DNA of 22,951 bases from a virus. The position numbers were made by a program, and so were the translations under genes. Each line of letters begins with the position of its first letter. The stretch's first letter is position 1. Shown here one piece after another: positions 5,632 to 14,200 of this stretch. The stretch covers positions 1 through 22,951 of IMG/VR virus record IMGVR_UViG_3300025930_000262. One strand, 5' to 3'. Under the pieces are notes generated by a model. The model was not told where the DNA came from. It saw only the letters and a list, made by a program, of their open reading frames with translations, and ran no database searches.

Positions 5632-7563
5632 GTGATGCGCCTGGTTTTAGACCTTGAGACCTCGTCCACCGCCGACCTGAGAAAGACCGGCGCGCACGCT
5701 TACGCCCAGCACCCGGACACCAGGGTCACGGTCCTGTGCTACGCCATAGATGACCGTCCGGTCGAAACCTGGATACCCGGGGTCTCGGGATTAGCGCCGC
5801 CCTGGGACTTCTCCCTGGCCGTCAACGCCGGCGCCACGATCGTCGCCCATAACTACCTTTTCGAGCACGCGATCTATTTCAACCAGCTGGTCCCGGCAGG
5901 CTGGCCGCCGATCCAGCTTAGTCAGTGGAGCTGCACGATGGCCCGCGCCCTGGTGGCGGGCTACCCGGCCTCGCTGGACCTGGCAGGGACCGCCCTCGGG
6001 CTCCTCCAACAAAAAGACCGCACCGCGCACGGCTTGATGCTCAGGTTCGCCCGGCCCCGGTCGCTCAACCCGACGACATGGTGGCACGAGACCGACCCCG
6101 AGCGGTTCCAGCAGCTGTGCGATTACTGCGCCCAGGACGTGCGGACCGAGCGCGAGCTGGACAAGCGGGTCCCCGAGCTGTCCCCGCGCGAACGTCAGGC
6201 GTTCGAGCTGGACCACCAGATCAACATGCGCGGTCTGGGTATCGACCGGATGCTGGTCAACGAGCTGGCCCTCGTGGCCGACGACGCCCGGGACAAGCTG
6301 ACCCAGGACATCGTGCGGCTGACCAACGGCCTGGTCCGGTCCCTTAATCAGGTGGCGCAGCTGCGCCTGTGGCTCATTTCCCAGGGCAAGTATATGGAGG
6401 ACTTGAAGCGTGCCACGGTGCAGGCGGCGCTCGCCGATACAACCCTCACAGGACCGCCCAGGACGGCCCTGCAGGCCCGTCTCGATGCGTCGCGGTCCTC
6501 CACGGCCAAGCTGACCGCCATAGCGTCGGCGTGCTCCCACGACGGAAGGGTGCGCGGTGCCTTTCAGTATTACGGGGCCTCGCGCACCGGGCGCTGGGCC
6601 GGCCGGCGGGTGCAGCCGCAGAACCTGTTCCGCGGCTCGATCAAGGACGTGCCGGCGGCGCTGCGGGTGATCCGCGCCGGCGCTCCGCCGGAGGACCTCG
6701 ACCTGCTGTTCGAGGACAGCGCGTTGGGGGTGGTCGCCAGCTGCTTGCGCTCGACGATCGTCGCGGGACCGCTGGGCCGGCTGGTGATCGCCGACTTCTC
6801 GCAGATCGAGGCGCGGGTACTGGCGTGGCTCGCCGGACAGGACGACGCGCTTGATGTTTTTCGGCGCGGCGAGGACATCTACGTCAAGACCGCGGCGGCG
6901 ATCGGCTCGTCGAGCCGCACCCTGGGGAAGGTCCTGGTCCTGGCCTGCGGCTTCGCGATGGGCCATGAACGCTTCCGGCAAACCGCACTGACCTATGGTC
7001 TGGTCCTGACCGAGGCAGAGGCAGCTGCTGCGGTAGACGCCTGGCGGGACCTCAACTTTCGGATCGTCCTGCTGTGGTGGGACACCCATCGCGCCCTGCT
7101 GCAGGTCACCCAGGCCGGTCCCGGCGCCGCGATGAAGTGCGGCTACGTCACTTTTATCCACCGCCCCGGGGCGATCCTGGCGCGCCTGCCGAGCGGCCGG
7201 CACCTGGTCTACCGCGACCCCAAGATCGAGACGATCCAGCGAAACGAGAAAAGCTACCCCGAGTTCACCTACATGGGGAGCCTGGGCGGCGGCTGGACGA
7301 GGCTCAGATCCTGGCCCGGCAAGATGGTCGAGAACCTCACCCAGGCCACCGCGCGGGATGTCATGGTCGAGGCCATGCTGGGCCTCAAGGACCTGCCGCT
7401 GATCGCCACCGTCCACGACGAGCTGATCGCCGAGGTCGACGAGGACGACGCCGAACTGGTCCGCGACCGGATGCTCAAGACGATGCGCCGGACCCCGGCT
7501 TGGGCATCCGGGTTGCCGGTCGACGCTGCCGGCTTTATCGTCCGCCGCTACCAAAAAGGATGA
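5632..7563 (+). CDS. family A DNA polymerase with 3'-5' exonuclease domain
   Basis: A 643-residue replicative polymerase. The proofreading domain shows exo I LDLETSS (Asp7, Glu9), exo II VAHNYLFEHAIY (Asn74, with Glu78 where Asp is usual) and exo III YCAQD (Tyr165, Asp169). The polymerase domain shows RTGRWAGRRVQPQN (near 318-331), motif A ADFSQIEAR (Asp388, Glu393), an O-helix RTLGKVLVLACGFAMG (Arg429, Lys433, Phe441) and motif C VHDE (His595, Asp596). Four residues after Lys433 is Leu where Pol I and T7 have Phe or Tyr, as in related phage polymerases I recall. There is no 5' nuclease domain. The start could be GTG 5632, directly after the previous TAA, or ATG 5635; neither has a clear ribosome site, perhaps because the upstream gene was inserted. 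Confidence 0.95.
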   Translation: MMRLVLDLETSSTADLRKTGAHAYAQHPDTRVTVLCYAIDDRPVETWIPGVSGLAPPWDFSLAVNAGATIVAHNYLFEHAIYFNQLVPAGWPPIQLSQWSCTMARALVAGYPASLDLAGTALGLLQQKDRTAHGLMLRFARPRSLNPTTWWHETDPERFQQLCDYCAQDVRTERELDKRVPELSPRERQAFELDHQINMRGLGIDRMLVNELALVADDARDKLTQDIVRLTNGLVRSLNQVAQLRLWLISQGKYMEDLKRATVQAALADTTLTGPPRTALQARLDASRSSTAKLTAIASACSHDGRVRGAFQYYGASRTGRWAGRRVQPQNLFRGSIKDVPAALRVIRAGAPPEDLDLLFEDSALGVVASCLRSTIVAGPLGRLVIADFSQIEARVLAWLAGQDDALDVFRRGEDIYVKTAAAIGSSSRTLGKVLVLACGFAMGHERFRQTALTYGLVLTEAEAAAAVDAWRDLNFRIVLLWWDTHRALLQVTQAGPGAAMKCGYVTFIHRPGAILARLPSGRHLVYRDPKIETIQRNEKSYPEFTYMGSLGGGWTRLRSWPGKMVENLTQATARDVMVEAMLGLKDLPLIATVHDELIAEVDEDDAELVRDRMLKTMRRTPAWASGLPVDAAGFIVRRYQKG

Positions 7564-7566
7564 GCC

Positions 7567-7824
7567 ATGGCCGAGTTCGTCAACACGTCGGTCGGTCTGA
7601 TAAACGTCGCGCACATCCTCCGGGTCTGGCCGATCGCTGGTCCCGCACTGCGCGGCGAACGCGAACCCGGCCCCAACGACAGCGGCGTCCAGCTGGTGGA
7701 CGGGCGCACCCTGACCTGCGAGATACTAGGGTCGGTGGAGTGGCCGTCAGCGCCGGATGTCCCGGCGGCAAAAAGCGATGACGAGGCATTGCGCCGAGCG
7801 TTGTTGCGCTCTGTGAGATACTAG
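7567..7824 (+). CDS. small unknown protein with altered C-terminus (85 aa)
   Basis: An 85-residue protein of unknown function, starting at ATG 7567 three bases after the polymerase stop, with AAAAGGA as ribosome site. The N-terminal part (FVNTSVGLINVAHILRVWPI, VQLVDGRTLTCEILG) looks like a small beta-rich domain of the kind that lines up residues for a ligand or DNA. The C-terminal part ALRRALLRS is helical. A 95-bp duplication of the 3' end changes the reading frame, so the protein now ends SVRY at TAG 7822-7824. The second copy preserves what is probably the ancestral ending SQRGSV (stop at 7923). It is the last gene of the right-going arm. Confidence 0.65.
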   Translation: MAEFVNTSVGLINVAHILRVWPIAGPALRGEREPGPNDSGVQLVDGRTLTCEILGSVEWPSAPDVPAAKSDDEALRRALLRSVRY

Positions 7825-7907
7825 GGTCGGTGGAGTGGCCGTCAGCGCCGGATGTTCCGGCGGCAAAAACCGATGACGAGGCATTGCGGCGTGCGTTGTT
7901 GCGCTCT
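7720..7907 (+). repeat. tandem duplication, 95-bp period
   Basis: Bases 7720-7812 and 7815-7907 are 93-base copies offset by 95. They differ at four positions (7761/7856, 7775/7870, 7794/7889, 7797/7892). In the gene's frame three differences are silent and one changes Ser to Thr. As 95 is not a multiple of three, the second copy is out of frame with the first. Confidence 0.95.
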
Positions 7908-7925
7908 CAGCGCGGGAGCGTGTAG
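7815..7925 (+). pseudogene. detached second copy of the gene end
   Basis: Read from 7815, this copy encodes EILGSVEWPSAPDVPAAK, then TDDEALRRALLRSQRGSV and a TAG at 7923-7925. It has no start codon or ribosome site of its own and is cut off from the preceding frame by the stop at 7822. It is best seen as the original 3' end of the small gene, stranded by the duplication. Confidence 0.7.
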
Positions 7926-7981
7926 GGCGTACCGACAAACCCGGGGTGTGCGGAACTGTGCGAAAGGCGGGTGGAGCCTCG

Positions 7982-8004
7982 AAGCCGTTGCCGACGAACG
8001 GCTT
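7982..8004 (+). terminator. hairpin after the right-going arm
   Basis: AAGCCGTT (7982-7989) and AACGGCTT (7997-8004) form a perfect 8-bp stem with a 7-base loop, followed by TAATGT, so the T-run is short. It lies about 60-180 bases after the last right-going stop codons. A weak intrinsic terminator for the replication arm is likely. Confidence 0.45.
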
Positions 8005-8087
8005 TAATGTATCCCCCTTGGCTCTGGGTAACGTCTCGGCGGCCCCGCTTTCCCGCCCAAACTGTGCCGATCACCCAGTTTTCTGCG

Positions 8088-8119
8088 CAACACTGCACAA
8101 CAACGCCCAACACTGCACA
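8088..8119. repeat. 12-bp direct repeat spaced 20 bp
   Basis: CAACACTGCACA is found at 8088-8099 and again at 8108-8119, start to start 20 bases, about two helical turns. A related CTGTGC hexamer is at 7956-7961 and 8062-8067, and its inverse GCACAG at 8115-8120. Helically phased copies in a gene-free gap suggest a protein-binding site (operator, iteron or packaging-related), but there is no further evidence. Confidence 0.5.
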
Positions 8120-8147
8120 GCGGATAAGGGGTTAAGTGGTTGAAAAG

Positions 8148-8237
8148 TCAGGTGTCTCGTGGTCCCCGTCGCTTCCCTTTAGGGGGACAGGGAAGAGGGG
8201 ACCAGGGACCCGTAATACCTTGATCTTCCTTTGCCAT
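8148..8237 (-). CDS. possible 29-residue basic peptide
   Basis: On the minus strand ATG 8237 opens a 30-codon frame ending TGA 8148-8150. A GAGGGG ribosome site lies five bases before the ATG. The product begins MAKEDQGITGPW and ends with a Pro/Lys/Arg-rich tail (PPKGKRRGPRDT). It would be the last gene of the virion arm, 39 bases after the ejection-protein stop. The same bases form the hairpin at 8161-8203, so a non-coding explanation is equally possible. Confidence 0.3.
   Translation of the reverse strand: MAKEDQGITGPWSPLPCPPKGKRRGPRDT
8161..8203. terminator. large imperfect hairpin between convergent arms
   Basis: GGTCCCC (8161-8167) pairs with GGGGACC (8197-8203), and inside it CTTCCCT (8172-8178) pairs with AGGGAAG (8189-8195), with a 10-base loop and a small asymmetric bulge. 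It is symmetrical enough to work on both strands, and it lies where the two arms converge. There is no T-run on either side, so it may act with Rho or as an RNA-stability element. Confidence 0.4.
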
Positions 8238-8256
8238 TTTTGCCCCTCGTTTGTTC

Positions 8257-8277
8257 AGGTGTTTGATTTGCACACCT
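8257..8277 (-). terminator. small hairpin at the end of the virion arm
   Basis: AGGTGT (8257-8262) and ACACCT (8272-8277) form a 6-bp stem with a 9-base loop that touches the stop codon of the ejection-protein gene. No T-run follows on the minus strand, so termination is uncertain. Confidence 0.25.
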
Positions 8278-11200
8278 CACTGTGAGGCCCTCTTCGGCGG
8301 CGGATTTGGGTTGTTTCGGAACGGCGCGTTGCTCTCCCAGGACTTATACGCGGCATAGCCGGCGCCAGCTATGCCCGCCCCTATCTTGAGCGGCAGCGGG
8401 GCCTGGGAGATGACTGGGCCGAGGTAGCGCGATGCCGGGACGAGGAGGTCGTCGGCAAGACCCATCCCCATCTGCCACATCGAGGACCCGCCCTTCTTCT
8501 CGGTTTCGCCGCCCCCGCCGCCGCCGAGCTTGGGCATCCCGGGCATCCCCGGCAGCTTGGGTATCCCGGGCGGTGCGGGTATCCCACCGCCGCCGCCTCC
8601 CGGTCGGACTTGACCCTTGGGGCCGGACCACCACGTCGCAAAGCGGTTCGCTGCATCCGGCGAGGTCCCCCACTGGAGGGGCAACGCAAGCCCGGCCCGG
8701 CCGACCGGACCCAGGGAACTCAAGTAGCTCAGGACCAGCGCCGTCAGCGGCACCCCGATCAGGTTATAGCCCGCCTTTGCTTGGTTAAACTTGGCGGTGT
8801 TGGTGTTCGGGTCCTCCCCGGACCACTGCGGCATCAGCACTTCCTGCAGGTTCTTCGCATAAGTGTTGATGGTCGCCCCATGAACCAGCGCGGAGATGTC
8901 GGAAGCATATTTCAGGTGGTTCCAGGTCTGGAGAAGGGGGTCGAGTACCCCGTTGAGGCCCGACCGGGCAAACCCCAAATCCCGGAAATACTCCCATAGG
9001 TCACCGTCTTCCTGGTGCTTTTTTACCTGGTCCGGGGCGAAGATCAGCTGCCGCACTATCGCCATAAGCGTCGCGGCGCCGACTATAGATGCCACGATCG
9101 CGGCGGTGTTGACCCCGGCGCTGGTGAGCGCAGCCGCGCCCTTCATGCGGGCCGCGGCGGGGCTGGCCCCGCGCGCCTTGGCGGTGTCTCGGGCCTGCGG
9201 GTAGGTGTGCTCGAAGAACTCGGCGAGGGCCGGGTTTATGACGTTCTTCTGGAAGCTGTAGTTGAAGCTCTGCAGCTGGAAAGCGAGCCCGATCACCGGC
9301 ACGTCGGACAGCATCGCCCGATCGACCTTGTGCGGGTTCTGGATCATGCGGTCGACCAGCCGCTGCACCGACAGCCGATAGGCGTCGCCCATCCCGCCGT
9401 ATTTGTTCGACCTGTTGGCGTTCTGCAGCAGCTGTGAGGTCGGCAGCTGCCCCTGCAGGTCGACCAGCATCTGGGCGAAGTTTTCGTGCATGTCGTCAGG
9501 CAGCCCGAGGTCGCGGAACCAGCGCCCGGCGTTCTTCCGGGCGATCTCGGCACGGTCGCCGGTCTCTGTGGAGAGGAGATGCTGCGCCAGCTTGGTCAGG
9601 AACCAGTGGCTGGTCCCGACACTCGCCGCGCGCTGCGCGTTGGTGACTTGGGTCAGCCAGGTCGCCTTGAAGAAGTTCGACTGGATGCGGTTCGCCCGGA
9701 TGCTGTCGCTGACATCGGACCCCATCCGCGACAGCATGATGGCGTCCTGCATCGGCGACTGCACGACATGGAGGTACTCGGCCAGCGCGGTGCGGTCCCG
9801 GGCGCCGGCGGTCCCGGCCAGATGCCCGAGCCAGTAGCCGATATTGCGGAAACCGGCGGTGACTTCCCCGGTCACCATCGAGGCCGCCATCGGCTCGGTA
9901 AGGCTCGCCCAGACGGCCCGCTCCATCGTAGCGAGGGTGCCGGCGGTGAAGGCGGCGTTGTGCATCGGCTGAGCGAAACGATGCCAGCCGCCGAGATTGG
10001 CCCGGCCGGTGACATCCCGGATCAGGGTGAAAAACTTGGTGGTGTCGTCCCCGTTCATAAAGTCGATGCGGTCCAGCTTGGCCTTTGCCTCGTGCAGGAG
10101 TTCCTCGTTCGGGCCAAACAGCTTGGCCTGGGCGATACGCCGGGCGACCGAGTGGAAATAGCCCGGCAGCACGACATGCGGGTCCATGTGCAGGAACCCG
10201 CCGCGCGCCATGATCTCGTCGGCTTCCGGCGGCAGCTGCCGGGCGTTGAGATACTTCCCGGAGGGCGACGAGGTATCGAAATCCGCGAGCTGACCGCCGA
10301 CCAGGTTGGCGTGCCAGTCGGCGGCGTTGACCTCGCTGATAAAGTCCCGCAAGCCGGGGTGCGCGTCGATCGCGAGCTGCTTGGCCTCGGCCTGCAGTTT
10401 GGCCAGCTCGGTCTGCTCGGCCGCGGTCGGGTTGGGCTTGGCCTCGATCTCGCGCTGACGCCTCAAGTTCTGGTTCAGCTCGCCCATCTGGTTCGGCAGC
10501 TGGGCGTTGCCCTGCCCCGCAAGCTGCTGGCTCTCCCGCGGCAGGGTGGACCATTTTTCCCACAGCGCCTGGGGGTCGGCCCCCGGCGTTCCGACTTCCT
10601 GGTCGAACATCAGCGAGTACAGCTCGCCGGCCGCTTTCCTGAACTCTGTCGGATGAACCGCGGCCCGCGCCCGGTCGTAGATGCGTGGAAAGAACCCGGA
10701 CTTGGCGTAGCCGATGTTGAGGCCGGCTCTATCCGCCTCGTCCCAGGTCCGGTTGAGCAGGTCCCGCACGTCCCCGTGCAGATCGACGATCTTTTTAGGG
10801 ATCGTGACGGTCTGGGTCGGGTCGTTCGGGCTCGGCATCTTGGTCCCGCCGCCCGTGAGGAGATGCCGCAGCATCAGCCGCTCCTCGTAGGTGATGTCGT
10901 TGAACCGCGGGTCATAGCCGTGGTTGGTCAGGATGTTGGCGTAGTTCCCGAGCAGCTCGTTCGACTTGTCGTTGACCCGTTCCTGGAAGGTCCCCCCGAT
11001 GACACGCCCCGTGCCCGGCTGGGTCGCAACGCTGTCCATGATCGGCTGCAGGATTTTCTGCGCTTCCGGCGGCGCTCGCGCGACGATCACCTTCATCATC
11101 GAGCGATAGGCATAGACCGCGGTGCGGAACCCGTCCGCGATCCGGGTCGCGCGGCTATGCCCGGGCAGCGGCTCCGGCCGGTTCGGGTCGAGCCCGAGCA

Positions 11201-14200
11201 CCCCCTCCTTGAACTGGCGGAAGGTCAGGTTCCTGTAGCGGCTGATCTCGGCCCTGGCCTGCTTGGCGAAGTCGGTCTTGCGCGTGTTTGGGGCGGTGAT
11301 CGGCCAGTGATGCGGATCGGACGCCCCATAATCGGCAAAGTCGCCGGGCGGCTTGCCGTTGGAGAGGATCGCCTCGTTGGCCATCGCCTGGTGGACCTCG
11401 TCCCAGGCATCGAAGATCGCGTGCCGCTCGGCCTCTTTCGGGTAGGCCATGCTGAGCTGGCGGTCGACCATGTTGACATAGGCCTCGTCGGGCATCACGA
11501 AACCGCGCGGGTCGAGCCCCTGCTGCTGCATCTTGCGGCTGAGATAGGCCTCGTGGGAGCGCGCCAGCATCTCGTAAACGCTGGCCCAGTAGTCGGCCTT
11601 GCCGGGCTGGAACTGGGCGCTCAGCTTGCGGAACTCGCTGGAGTGGATGCGCAGTTTTGAGCCGGCCCCCTCCAGCTTGACCAGCTGCTCCTGGGCGTTG
11701 AGCGCCTGCTTGGTCGGGTTGCCCTGCTTGTCGACCTTGGCGGCGTCCACTTCCAGGGCCAGCCGCCGCGTCGCCAGTGCCGTGTCCTGGTAGAAGAGGG
11801 TGTTTATCAGCTTGGCGAAGGCGGCCTGGACGTTGTCAACGGTGTTAAGACCGCTGCCCCGGGCGTACTGGGACAGGAGGTTGTTCATGTGGGCCGGGTT
11901 GTTGGTGAACCGCTCGGCCAGCATGTGGTCGATCGCGTGCGTCCACTCGTGCCCGTAGGCGTTGGCGCCGCTCTGGATTTTAATGGTGCCGTCGAAAACG
12001 TACTGGCCGAACCAGTTGGTCGAGCCCTTGGGGACGTACTCCAGCGCGAGCTTGCCGTGGTTGCTGGCGGCCTCGTAGGGCAGCCCCACAGCCGCCATGC
12101 CGTCCTTGTAGGCCCGCGTCGTGTCGAGGATCGCTTCGGCCGCCTGGTGCAGCTCGACCCGAGTAGGTTCTCGACCGCCGCGGCCGGGGACGCGGACTTC
12201 GCGAAAACCGAAAAGGTCCTTCTGGTGCTGCGCCAGGATGCGGACCTGGCGGTCGATCGGGTAGCTCTGCGCCAGGTTGGGGTCGTGCCCGGCCTCCTCG
12301 AACACCGATCGGAAAACACTGGTCCCGTCGTTGAACTTGAAGTCGAGAAGATTACGCGGCCGGCCGACCGGCTCCGGTCCCTGGAACGGGACTTTCCGGC
12401 CGCCGCGGGCGGATACATCGGAGGCGCCGGCGACGTCCTCGGTGGTTCTCGGCGCGGCAGGCGGAGTGCCCTCGGTCTTGGCGATCTGTTGTTCCAGAGC
12501 CGCGATCTGCCGCTCGACCGCCTGGAACTTGCGCTGTTCGGCGGGGGTCCGGGCCTTGGAGTTTAGTTTGTCCCGGGTGGCGATGAGCTTGTCGAGCTGC
12601 TCGCGCTGCGCGGATCTGGTCCCGGGACCAGTGGCCGGCTCCGTCCGGCCTACGGGCTTTCCAAGGTCCTTCGCTGCCGGCTTGTCGGCGCCTTTCGCCC
12701 AGACGCGCGCCCGGTCCTGGTCGAGCCGTCTCGGCATCCCGACCCCGGGATAATCGACCCGACTGGTGTGCGTATCGACAGTGCGCGCGAACAGCCGATC
12801 GTCCTTGCCGGTGCCGGCGACGATCTCCCCGTCCTTGCCGGCCGCCGCGTGCAGCGCGTCGTAGATCGGCTTCTGGAGCGCGACAAGGGTCCCGTCCGCC
12901 TTGGTCCCGATCATCAGGACCTGGCCGGTATCCGGGTCAGTGACCTGGCGCTCCCAGGTCACCGGCTCGTATTTTACCCCCCGGTCGGGGGTGGTGACCT
13001 TGGTCAGCGCCTCGGACGTGACCGGCCGGGTCGGGCCGGCGGTTTTGGTCTTCTCCTGGGCCGCCGCGGCGCGCGCCAGGACATCTGCCCTGGTCAGGAC
13101 CTGGCCGGTGCCGATCCAGTTCTTGCCCTTGGTATCGGTCCCGCGAACGACGCTGCCGCTGCCGCCGCCGTCCAGCCGGAACACCGCCCCGGCTTTGCTC
13201 GGTTCGGGGGTCGGGTCGGTGCCCTCGGCATGGACGCGCCGATCGACCCGGGCCTGGTGCTCGGCCACGTCCTGTTCGTGGGGCTTGGTCGGCTCGTAGC
13301 CGGGCTGATAGCTCGCCCGGGAGGGCGGTCCCTCGGCGTTATCTCGTGCATCTGCCGCCTCTTCATACCGCTGGCGCAGCGTGTCGAGCCGCTCGGGGGT
13401 TGTCTTGGGGTCCCGCTCAGCCCGTCTCAGCGCGTTGCCGGCGTCCCTCTCGCGCTTGTCCAGCGCCTCCAGCTCGGCCTTGGTGACCGGACGCTTGGCC
13501 GGGGTCTCGGGCTCAGCCCTGGCTGCCGGGGCTTCCTCGTAGGGCGCGTTGCCACGCTTCTGCGCGTCCGCGGTGGCTGCCTCGGGGGTGGCGCCCTTGC
13601 CGACAACTTCGCCAGCTTCGTTCTTCGCGACAGACCGGGTCGGGTCCAGGTGGTCAGGTTCGGTCGTGATTTTTGGTGCAGCGGGCTCGGCGGCTGGCGC
13701 CTTGGCCCCGGCTTCCGGCGCAGCTCGCTCTACCGTGGCCGGCTTTTCAAAAGCGCGTTCTCCGGCGGCGTTGATATACGGGCGCTCCGGCAGAAACAGC
13801 GCCCCCGCGGTTTTGGCGTCGAGGCTCCCGTTCTTGCCGTTGTCGTGCGTGATAACGATCCCGTGAACTTCCCCCTCTTTGTTCCTGATGACATCCGCGA
13901 CCGTAATGCGGTCCCCCGTCATCGGGTCATGGATCACGTCCCCAGGCTGAAGCGACTGCACGGTATCCCATGCTTGTTGACGCGCCGCGTCCCTGTCCGG
14001 TGCTGCCTCGGGCGTCTCGGCACGGGGCTGTGCCTCCGGCTCCCGCGTCGTTACGGTCGTCGGTGGTGCTGCAGGAGAAGCACCTGGCGCTTCTGCTGGT
14101 GGCGCGACAGGTACAGGAGGAGCGGGCGGTGGCGGGACGATCACGGCCGGGGGCGGCTCGGCCCTGACGACCGGCGGGACGCCCGGCTGCCCGGGCATTG

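Noticed and set aside
5632-7563. A DpoZ-type polymerase for diaminopurine DNA
   Set aside because: No PurZ or related dATP-removing gene lies nearby, and ordinary PolA-type phage enzymes explain the motifs.
5791-7614. A 607-codon minus-strand frame opposite the polymerase gene
   Set aside because: The polymerase on the plus strand has all family motifs; this frame has none.
8088-8119. Direct repeats as a CRISPR array
   Set aside because: There are only two 12-base copies with an 8-base gap, no spacers and no cas genes.
7907-8143. Overlapping 65-68 codon frames on both strands in the convergence zone
   Set aside because: Neither has a ribosome site or recognisable motif; the minus-strand one ends inside the duplicated gene copy.
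7926-8147. A tRNA gene or attachment site in the gap
   Set aside because: No cloverleaf or T-arm consensus could be found, and no integrase gene is present in the window.
9486-11660. A 724-codon plus-strand frame opposite the ejection protein
   Set aside because: Antisense shadow of a high-G+C gene, with no recognisable domain or ribosome site.
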